This document shows, in pieces, positions 50,169-56,092 of a stretch of 64,000 nucleotides of DNA. The notes below the pieces were generated by a model. The model had not been told where the DNA came from. It saw nothing but the letters and a program-made list of their open reading frames with translations, and ran no database searches. The stretch's first letter is position 1. Every line of letters begins with the position of its first letter. The position numbers and the translations under genes were made by a program. The DNA comes from Acidimicrobiia bacterium (GTDB lineage: Bacteria > Acidobacteriota > Vicinamibacteria > Vicinamibacterales > SCN-69-37): contig VFZF01000010.1 in assembly GCA_016871335.1 (NCBI GenBank), positions 62,001-126,000 of the forward strand, given 5' to 3'.

Positions 50169-50681
50169 ATGGCTGCCGGTCGCATCGATGACGTCGGGAT
50201 TGGGCCGTTCCGTCCGGCACACGCCGAGGCGTTTTATCGACTCAATCGTGCCTGGCTCGACGCGCACGACCTCTACGAGCCGGCGGATGAAGTGCAACTC
50301 GCCGACCCGCAGGGCGCCGTGATCGATGCCGGCGGCGCGGTGTTCATTGCAGAACGAGATGGGGAGGTTGTCGGCACCGCTGCCGTCGCGCCGCACGGGC
50401 CAGGCGAAGTGGAGTTGCTGAAGGTCACCGTTGCCGAAGTGTTGCGGGGCACTGGCCTCGGTCGGCGCCTGGTCGAGGTGTGCATCGCGCACGCGACGGC
50501 CGTGATGGGCGCCCACACGATGATGCTCGTCTCAAGTTCCCGTCTCCAGGCCGCGCTACGTCTCTACGAACGCATGGGCTTCAGGCATCGCCCGTTGCCG
50601 TCACCGTTGCCCTACGAGACGGCGGATGTGTGTATGGAACTGCTCTTGTTGGCCCGCTCCAAACCAGCGGGCCCTACGTGA
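50169..50681 (+). CDS. GNAT family N-acetyltransferase
   Basis: 170 residues. Acetyl-CoA-dependent transferase fold: FIAERDGEVVGTAAVAPHG, VELLKVTVAEVLRGTGLGRRLVEVCIAHA (motif A, R-G-x-G-L-G) and SSSRLQAALRLYERMGFRHRP. The substrate is unknown. ATG 50169 follows GGAG by 5 nt and a TACTCT box; longer frames enter rsmA. The last nine residues (ARSKPAGPT) are encoded by a REP-like palindrome (copy 5), which therefore forms the gene's 3' end. Confidence 0.85.
   Translation: MAAGRIDDVGIGPFRPAHAEAFYRLNRAWLDAHDLYEPADEVQLADPQGAVIDAGGAVFIAERDGEVVGTAAVAPHGPGEVELLKVTVAEVLRGTGLGRRLVEVCIAHATAVMGAHTMMLVSSSRLQAALRLYERMGFRHRPLPSPLPYETADVCMELLLLARSKPAGPT
50651..50677 (+). repeat. REP-like palindrome, copy 5
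   Basis: GGCCCGCT, loop CCAAACC, AGCGGGCC, CTAC, inside the last codons of the GNAT gene. Confidence 0.8.
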
Positions 50682-50683
50682 CT

Positions 50684-50710
50684 GGCCCGCTCCAAACCAG
50701 CGGGCCCTAC
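50684..50710 (+). repeat. REP-like palindrome, copy 6
   Basis: Identical to copy 5 and 33 bp downstream, so the two form a tandem pair in the gap between convergent genes. The rest of the gap (50711-50783) has CCATGGACC and CCATGAACC repeats and no gene. Confidence 0.8.
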
Positions 50711-50783
50711 GTGAACCCAGCACTAAAGAACCTGGCACCCTGCACAGCACCGCTGAACCATGGACCGATGAACCATGAACCCG

Positions 50784-51188
50784 TTATGAGGCGTCCCCCC
50801 TCCAATACCGTTCTTCTATCTCCATGATCTCGTCCTCATCGAGCCCGAAGTAATGGCCGACTTCGTGGATGAGCGTCTCCCCGATGCCGACAACCACGTC
50901 GTCATCATCAAGACTGTCTTCGAGGATGGGATTGCGGAAGAGGGTGATCTTGTCGGGCAGCACGTTGCCGTGGTTCCACTGCCGCTCTGGCAGCGGAATG
51001 CCTTCATAGAGGCCATACAGCGAGTCGGGAGGTTCGATCTCGACTTCCGCGAGTTGTGCGGGTGTCGGGTCGTCTTCGACGACGATGGCCATGTTGGCCA
51101 TCGCGGCGCGGAACTTCTCGGGGAGGGAGTCGACGGCTTCGTCGACGAGGGCTTGAAATCGATCAGCGGGAAACGCGGCCGGGTCCAT
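50784..51188 (-). CDS. Zincin-like metallopeptidase family protein
   Basis: 134 residues, small acidic protein of the 'metallopeptidase family' (PF06262 type). The zinc motif is HEVGHYFGLDEDEI near the C-terminus (about residues 109-122), with IGETLIHEVGH preceding. LYGLYEGIPLPERQW and PDKITLFRNPI are family-typical. Proteolytic activity of this family is not generally proven. Overlaps the end of nth by 26 bp. Confidence 0.85.
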   Translation of the reverse strand: MDPAAFPADRFQALVDEAVDSLPEKFRAAMANMAIVVEDDPTPAQLAEVEIEPPDSLYGLYEGIPLPERQWNHGNVLPDKITLFRNPILEDSLDDDDVVVGIGETLIHEVGHYFGLDEDEIMEIEERYWRGDAS

Positions 51189-51813
51189 GCAGTCGATAGT
51201 ACGCGCAGTGGGGGCGAATCGCGCAGCGGTCGCACAGGGGTTTGGGTTTGCAGATACGCCGGCCGTGCAGGATGAGCGTGTCCGACGCCACCGTCCACCG
51301 CTCGGGCGGCAGGAGTTTCGTCAGCGCCTTCTCGGCGGCGACCGCGTCCTCGGTCGCTTGGCCTCTCAGGAATCCGATGCGGGTCGCCACGCGCAAGACG
51401 TGGCGGTCGACGGGAAATCCCGGCAGGCGAAATGCGTGGCCACGCACGACGTTGGCGGTCTTGCGCCCGACGCCCGGCAACGCCACGAGCGCGTCCATGT
51501 CGGAGGGAATCTCGCCCCCATGGTCGTCGACCACAGCGGTCGCCATGCCCAGCAGGCTTTTTGTCTTCGCGCGGAAGAAGCCTGTGGACTGAATCATGCC
51601 TTCGAGGGTGGCCTGATCAGCGTCGGCTAGTTTCCGGGCGTTCGGGTATTTCTTGAACAGCGCCGGTGTCACCTGATTCACGCGCGCATCCGTGCACTGC
51701 GCGGACAGGATCGTGGCGACCAGCAGTTCGTACGGTGTCGTGAACGTGAGCTCCGTCCACGCATTCGGGTGCATGGCATCGAGCGCATTAAAGACGTCGG
51801 GTGCCTTGTTCAT
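51163..51813 (-). CDS. nth: Endonuclease III
   Basis: DNA glycosylase/AP lyase for oxidised pyrimidines. 216 residues. ATILSAQCTDARVN at the start, helix-hairpin-helix LPGVGRKTANV with catalytic Lys (about residues 112-122), and the GPD-type Asp in FPVDRHVLRVATRIG. The four cluster Cys are present, but spacing is C-x5-C-x2-C-x5-C where E. coli has C-x6-C-x2-C-x5-C. ATG 51813 is preferred; an extended frame would run through the octamer repeat and into the DUF3467 gene. In an operon with lexA. Confidence 0.94.
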   Translation of the reverse strand: MNKAPDVFNALDAMHPNAWTELTFTTPYELLVATILSAQCTDARVNQVTPALFKKYPNARKLADADQATLEGMIQSTGFFRAKTKSLLGMATAVVDDHGGEIPSDMDALVALPGVGRKTANVVRGHAFRLPGFPVDRHVLRVATRIGFLRGQATEDAVAAEKALTKLLPPERWTVASDTLILHGRRICKPKPLCDRCAIRPHCAYYRLHGPGRVSR

Positions 51814-51845
51814 CCGCCCATCCGCCCACCGGCCCAACCGCCCAT
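51814..51845 (+). repeat. Octamer tandem repeat (CCGCCCAT) directly upstream of nth
   Basis: Four units: CCGCCCAT, CCGCCCAC, CGGCCCAA, CCGCCCAT. They fill the whole gap between the DUF3467 stop and the nth start, so they lie where the nth ribosome-binding site should be. Same unit as at 34679-34702. Confidence 0.85.
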
Positions 51846-52168
51846 CAATGCAGCGGCCCTTGCGGCCAGCCCTGCGACTGTTGCGCCTGGGCGTCCTGCA
51901 TCGAACGCATCTGTTCCTGGAGCGCGTTGATGAGGCCGGGGACCACACTGAAGGGGAGAGCGATGCGCGAGACGACCGGCGCCTTGACCTGCTGGTTCTC
52001 TTCGGCGCTCTTGATGTCGCGCTCGGAGAGTGGACGCACGTCGCAGAACGTCAACGTCATGTCGAACGGCGTGTGCCCGACGGCGCAGAAGTTGGCGTAG
52101 GTCCGGGTGCTGTCGGTCGATTCGTCCGGGACGATCGTGAAGCTGAGCTGTTTGGCGGGAGTGGACAT
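51845..52168 (-). CDS. DUF3467 domain protein
   Basis: 107 residues. The DUF3467 pattern is clear: TRTYANFCAVGHTPFDMTLTFCDVRP and VVSRIALPFSVVPGLINALQEQM. The C-terminus is Gln-rich. The family is small and of unknown biochemical function. One bp after lexA and before nth, so its expression should follow the SOS-type regulator. The start ATG is inside the lexA-DUF3467 junction. Confidence 0.82.
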   Translation of the reverse strand: MSTPAKQLSFTIVPDESTDSTRTYANFCAVGHTPFDMTLTFCDVRPLSERDIKSAEENQQVKAPVVSRIALPFSVVPGLINALQEQMRSMQDAQAQQSQGWPQGPLH

Positions 52169-52169
52169 G

Positions 52170-52775
52170 TCAGTACTTTCTCATGACGCCGACCACCACG
52201 CCCTGCAATTGCACCATCGAGGGGTCCATGATCATCGGCTGCATGGCGGGATTGGCCGGTTGCAGACGCACGCGCCCGTTTTCCCGATAGAACTTCTTGA
52301 GGGTGACATCCAGCCCTCCCACAAGCGCGATGACCATCTCGCCGTTGTCCGCGGTCTTGCGGTCTTCGACGATGACGAAGTCGCCGTCGCGAATCTGCTC
52401 GTCGATCATCGAATCGCCCTTGACGCGCAGCACGTAGGTGTCGAGCCGGCCGACAAAGTCCTCGGGCACCGCGATGGTCTCGCTGCCCGCGATGGCCTCG
52501 ATGGGCACACCGGCGGCCACGTACCCCAGCATCGGCAACTCCACCGCCCGCTGGCCCGTGCGCGCTGAAAGCAGCTCCACGGAACGGCTCCGGTTCCAGA
52601 GCCGCCGGATGAATCCCTTTTCTTCGAGATTGGTGAGATGCTTGTGCACCGTCGCCAGCGAAGAGAGACCAAAACGGCGGCCGATTTCCTCCAGACTTGG
52701 CGCGTAGCCGTGCTGCTGGATGAACTCCTGAAGGTAGTCGAGAATCTCGCGTTGACGTTTGGTAAGGGGCTGCAC
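52170..52775 (-). CDS. lexA: LexA repressor
   Basis: SOS repressor with self-cleavage. 201 residues. The N-terminal winged helix (LTKRQREILDYLQEF, then PSLEEIGRRFGLSSLATVHKHL) binds DNA. The cleavage site Ala-Gly is in GYVAAGVPIEA, the catalytic Ser in VKGDSMIDEQI (about residue 120), and the Lys in VTLKKFY. Starts at GTG with a strong promoter (TTGACT-17-TAGAGT) ending 6 nt upstream, so probably leaderless. I find no palindrome like known LexA boxes of other phyla. Confidence 0.95.
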   Translation of the reverse strand: MQPLTKRQREILDYLQEFIQQHGYAPSLEEIGRRFGLSSLATVHKHLTNLEEKGFIRRLWNRSRSVELLSARTGQRAVELPMLGYVAAGVPIEAIAGSETIAVPEDFVGRLDTYVLRVKGDSMIDEQIRDGDFVIVEDRKTADNGEMVIALVGGLDVTLKKFYRENGRVRLQPANPAMQPMIMDPSMVQLQGVVVGVMRKY

Positions 52776-52781
52776 AAGGCG

Positions 52782-52810
52782 ACTCTATGCAAAGGGAAGG
52801 CGAAAGTCAA
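52782..52810 (-). promoter_or_regulatory. lexA promoter (TTGACT-17-TAGAGT)
   Basis: On the minus strand, TTGACT (52805-52810), a 17-nt spacer, and TAGAGT (52782-52787). The best sigma-70-type promoter in the window. The predicted start falls at the GTG itself (52775). The divergent kinase gene begins inside it. Confidence 0.7.
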
Positions 52811-53800
52811 CGCACCTGCGACGTCGTCGGCTTCGGCGAGAATTCGGTCGACCTGAGTGCCACGGTGGCCGGGCTGCCGGCACCGGACGGGAAGACGCCG
52901 CTCGAGTCGCTGGAGACGTTGCCGGGAGGACAAATCGCCACGGCGATGGTGGGATGCGCGCGCCTGGGGCTCTCGGCGCGCTACCTCGGCTCGTTCGGGA
53001 CCGACGGCCGCGAGGCGGTGATCCGCGATGCGCTCGCGCACGAAGGGATCGACCTGTCCTGGTGCCGCATCGTTGACGCCCCAACGCGGACCGCGCTAAT
53101 CCTCGTCGACACCGAGACGCACTCGCGCACCGTGTTGTGGCACCGGGACTCCGCGCTCTTGTGGGGCGACGAGTTGCCGGTGGCGGCGGTGCTCGGCGCG
53201 AAAGTGGTCCTGGTGGACGCCACCGAACCGGCCGCCTCCGCACGCATGGCCCGGGCGGCGCGCGCCGTCGATGTGCTCACGGTTGCGGACGTGGACGCGC
53301 AGGTGCCGGGGCTCGATGCACTCCTCGCCGAGGTCGATGTGCTCGTCGTCTCCGAATCGCTGGCAGGGGACATCAGGCACCTGCACCAAGAGTCCGCCGC
53401 CCGCATCGTTATCGCCACCCTCGGCCCCCACGGCGCCATCGCCTGGGATGGCCAGGCCGAACTGTATTCCCCCGGCTACGTGGTCCCCGTCACCGACACC
53501 ACCGGGGCGGGGGACGCCTTCCGCGCCGGCCTCATCTGGGCGCTACTGGAACGGCGGACGGCGGACTGGGGACTGGGGACTGGGGACTGGAGACCATGGA
53601 CCGCAGACTGCCTCGATGTCGCAAACGCCGTCGCCGCCCTGAACTGCCGGGCCCGAGGCGCCCAAACAGGCCTGCCGACAGGGACGGACGTGCGGCGTTT
53701 TGTGACGCAAAGCCCCCAGCGCCGGTCTAAGGAGTCATGGGTACGGGAGCAGACGGTGTCTCCGTTGTCAGACGCTTCGGCGCGTGGGGATGGGGAGTGA
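52787..53800 (+). CDS. PfkB family carbohydrate kinase
   Basis: Sugar or nucleoside kinase of 337 residues. DVVGFGENSVDLSATV at the start, LPGGQIATAMVGCARLG, and the ATP/anion-hole motif DTTGAGDAF near residue 240. Substrate not readable. Soon after the active site, four perfect GGACTGG units (53563-53590) encode an extra TADWGLGTGDW-type stretch, and the helix that follows (VANAVAALNC) is normal. The final 40 residues look like extra tail. The ATG at 52787 is within the lexA promoter, with AAGG 7 nt upstream. Confidence 0.83.
   Translation: MQREGESQRTCDVVGFGENSVDLSATVAGLPAPDGKTPLESLETLPGGQIATAMVGCARLGLSARYLGSFGTDGREAVIRDALAHEGIDLSWCRIVDAPTRTALILVDTETHSRTVLWHRDSALLWGDELPVAAVLGAKVVLVDATEPAASARMARAARAVDVLTVADVDAQVPGLDALLAEVDVLVVSESLAGDIRHLHQESAARIVIATLGPHGAIAWDGQAELYSPGYVVPVTDTTGAGDAFRAGLIWALLERRTADWGLGTGDWRPWTADCLDVANAVAALNCRARGAQTGLPTGTDVRRFVTQSPQRRSKESWVREQTVSPLSDASARGDGE
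53563..53590 (+). repeat. Perfect heptamer tandem repeat (GGACTGG, four copies) inside the PfkB gene
   Basis: Four identical in-phase units, 28 bp. Because the unit is 7 bp, gain or loss of one changes the reading frame of the last 70 or so codons. Confidence 0.95.
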
Positions 53801-54360
53801 CCGACTCGAAGGTGACAGCCGACCTGTCGGCGCTTGACGACCTCGCCCTCGTGCGCTCGTTTGTGGATGGAGAACGCACGGCGTTCGACACCATCGTCGC
53901 CCGTCACCAGCGCGCGGTGTATCAGGTCTGTTATCGGTTCGTGCACAATCACGAGGACGCTGCGGACCTCACGCAGGATGTGTTTGTCCGCGCCTTCAAA
54001 GGCCTCAAGGCCTTCAGGGGCGATGCAAAACTCTCCACGTGGCTGCATCGGGTGGCGGTGAATGTCTGTCTGAATCGTACCGCACTGGTTCGGCCGGGGA
54101 TTGAGCCGCTCGATCCGGCGCGTCACGTGGACGACCGGTCCGAGGATGCCTTCGGGATGGTCGCCCGCGGCGAACGGGCCGCCGATGTCCGCCGGGCCAT
54201 CGCGCAACTGCCGCCGAAACAGCGGGCCACCGTGATGTTGCGCGTGTATCAGGAACTCTCCCACGAGGCGATCGCAGAGATCCTCGGTGGCACGGTGGGA
54301 GCGGCAAAGGCGAACTTTTTCCACGCACTCGGTAATCTGAAACGGATGTTGGAGTCATGA
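53797..54360 (+). CDS. ECF RNA polymerase sigma factor, RpoE-like (second)
   Basis: 187 residues. Region 2: DLALVRSFVDGERTAFDTIVARH, DLTQDVFVRAFKGLKAFRGDAKLSTWLHRVAVN; region 4: LPPKQRATVMLRVYQELSHEAIAEILGGTVGAAKANFFHALGNLKRM. Start chosen at GTG 53797, which overlaps the kinase stop (GTGA). ATG 53737 is possible: AAGGAG precedes it, but with only 2-nt spacing. GTCTAA at 53725-53730 resembles an ECF -10, without a good -35. First of a sigma/anti-sigma/periplasmic protein set. Confidence 0.9.
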   Translation: MTDSKVTADLSALDDLALVRSFVDGERTAFDTIVARHQRAVYQVCYRFVHNHEDAADLTQDVFVRAFKGLKAFRGDAKLSTWLHRVAVNVCLNRTALVRPGIEPLDPARHVDDRSEDAFGMVARGERAADVRRAIAQLPPKQRATVMLRVYQELSHEAIAEILGGTVGAAKANFFHALGNLKRMLES

Positions 54361-54920
54361 CGACCCATTTGACCGACGACGAACGTCTCGACGCGTTGGA
54401 GGGCACAGTGGATGCCGCCCGCAGCGCCCATCTGCACGACTGTGCGGCATGCCGGCGGGAGGTCGCGGACCTGCGGCAGGTGTGGGATGGCCTGATGGTG
54501 GATGCGCGCACCGAGGTGCCCGAGCCGCCGCCGATGTTCTGGGACCAGCTGCAGGTGCGGGTCGGCAGCGCGGTGGACACCCGCACGGCGGCCTGGTGGA
54601 TGGGCGCGCGCGGCTGGATGAGTCTCGCCGCCGCCGCCGCCATGTTGCTGCTGGTCGTGTCGTGGGGCGCCCGGCAGCGCACACCGGTGGCCGATGTGGT
54701 GGTCAGTCAGGCAGATGCGGCGATCGAGACTGAAGCCATCGGGGACACAGCCCAGCAGTTTGTCTCCGATGTGCTGGCCTCACTCGAAGACGAGGCGGTG
54801 CACGAAGTGTTGCGCCCTGCGACCGGGGCGTTTGACGACGCGCTCGCGACGTTGAGTGCGAGTGAGCGCGAGGCATTTGCGCGGCTGTTGCAGGCGGAAC
54901 TGACGGAAGGCAGTGAGTAG
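54357..54920 (+). CDS. Anti-sigma factor with zinc-binding motif
   Basis: 187 residues. Zinc-binding motif H-x3-C-x2-C in HLHDCAACRREV (about residues 26-34), a transmembrane helix at about 84-102 (GWMSLAAAAAMLLLVVSWG), and a C-terminal outer part. It should restrain the sigma factor encoded 4 bp upstream. No similarity to the first anti-sigma factor beyond the zinc motif. Confidence 0.85.
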   Translation: MTTHLTDDERLDALEGTVDAARSAHLHDCAACRREVADLRQVWDGLMVDARTEVPEPPPMFWDQLQVRVGSAVDTRTAAWWMGARGWMSLAAAAAMLLLVVSWGARQRTPVADVVVSQADAAIETEAIGDTAQQFVSDVLASLEDEAVHEVLRPATGAFDDALATLSASEREAFARLLQAELTEGSE

Positions 54921-54924
54921 AGAC

Positions 54925-55470
54925 ATGCGAGCCATGACGATCAAGACCATCATCACGTCGGCGGTGCTGGGAGTACTCCTGGCAGGCACCGTGGCGCAGG
55001 CGCAGGAGCCGCCGGCCCGGCAGGGTGGGCGGGGGCGCGCACAAACTGCACCGCCGAATCCTGCGCCCGGCGTGGGCCTGCAGGAACTCCAGGAAATGTT
55101 TGACGCATTTGTGCTGGTGCAGGCCCAACGTGTCCTGCAACTGCCCAACGAGCAGTACCAGCGGTTCTTCATGCGCATGAATCGCCTGCAGGACCTGCGC
55201 CGCCAGCACCTGCGTCAGCGGATGCGCATGCTCAACGACCTCCGCCGGTCGTTTGCCGACCCAGGGACCGATGATGCCGCATTGACCGCGGCACTCAAGG
55301 CGCTCGATGACGCGCAGGGTAAGTTTGACCAGGAGCTGCGGACGGTGCGCGGTGCGGTCGACGAGGCCCTGACTGTTCGGCAACGGGTACGGTTCCGGCT
55401 CTTCGAGGAGGAAATGGAACGACAGAAGATCGAATTCCTGACACGCGCGAGGCAAGCCGGGCGGGAGTAG
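54925..55470 (+). CDS. Periplasmic Spy/CpxP-like helical protein
   Basis: 181 residues. A signal peptide (about 1-27, ending AQAQ) and a Pro/Gly/Arg-rich linker precede a helical region rich in Arg, Gln and Leu (QRFFMRMNRLQDLRRQHLRQRMRMLNDLRR, RFRLFEEEMERQKIEFLTRARQ). This resembles Spy/CpxP-type periplasmic chaperones or metal sensors and fits a cell-envelope stress module with the sigma/anti-sigma pair. ATG 54925 (or 54934) is chosen over an earlier GTG because it heads the signal peptide. Confidence 0.68.
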   Translation: MRAMTIKTIITSAVLGVLLAGTVAQAQEPPARQGGRGRAQTAPPNPAPGVGLQELQEMFDAFVLVQAQRVLQLPNEQYQRFFMRMNRLQDLRRQHLRQRMRMLNDLRRSFADPGTDDAALTAALKALDDAQGKFDQELRTVRGAVDEALTVRQRVRFRLFEEEMERQKIEFLTRARQAGRE

Positions 55471-55480
55471 AATCGGGGGT

Positions 55481-56086
55481 ATGCCCCTTCGCCTTCGAGT
55501 CTGGGTGCTGTCGGCGCTGGTGGCCGGCAGCGTGGTTGCGGTGTCCGCAGCCCAGGCGCCGTCTCGTGCCGAAGCCGATCGCATGGCGAAGAAGGTGGAC
55601 GCGATCATGCAGCGATCCATCGCACCCCCGCAAAAACCCACCCCCTTGCGGACGTCGTTCACCGAGCAGGAACTCAATGCCTATCTGATCCACCACGGGG
55701 GCGACCAGTTCCCGACCGGCGTGAAGTTTGTACGGGTGATGATGCCGGCCGACGGCAAACTCGAGACCCGATCGCTGGTTGACCTCGATGCCGTGCGCAC
55801 CTCAGAAAAGCGGGGCTGGAGGGATCCACTGGCGTATGTGACCGGATCACTCGAAGTTGTGATGAGTGGGGGCTTCACCGGCGCCGACGGCAAGGGCGTC
55901 TATCGCTTTGGGTCCGCGTCGGTTGGCGGTGTGCCGATCCCCCGCGCGGTGCTGCAGGAACTGCTGGCGTTCTACACGCGGTCCGAGGACTTTCCCAAGG
56001 GCATCACGCTCGACGAGCCGTTCGAATTGCCTGCGGCCATTCGCGAAGTCCATGTGCGCCGCGGCGCCGCCACCGTCGTCCAATAG
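55481..56086 (+). CDS. Secreted protein of unknown function
   Basis: 201 residues with a signal peptide (about 1-24, VWVLSALVAGSVVAVSAAQ). The segment LRTSFTEQELNAYLIHHGGDQFPTGVKFVRVMMPADGKLETRSLVDLDAVR looks like a small lipid- or ligand-binding beta sheet seen in DUF2993-like proteins, a weak comparison. No catalytic residues. Last gene of the sigma/anti-sigma set, 10 bp after the Spy-like gene; recG follows after 6 bp. Confidence 0.72.
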   Translation: MPLRLRVWVLSALVAGSVVAVSAAQAPSRAEADRMAKKVDAIMQRSIAPPQKPTPLRTSFTEQELNAYLIHHGGDQFPTGVKFVRVMMPADGKLETRSLVDLDAVRTSEKRGWRDPLAYVTGSLEVVMSGGFTGADGKGVYRFGSASVGGVPIPRAVLQELLAFYTRSEDFPKGITLDEPFELPAAIREVHVRRGAATVVQ

Positions 56087-56092
56087 CCGCCC

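Noticed and set aside
52776-52820. SOS box upstream of lexA
   Set aside because: I found no GAAC-N4-GTTC, CTGT-N8-ACAG or other known LexA palindrome; the operator of this group is unknown to me.
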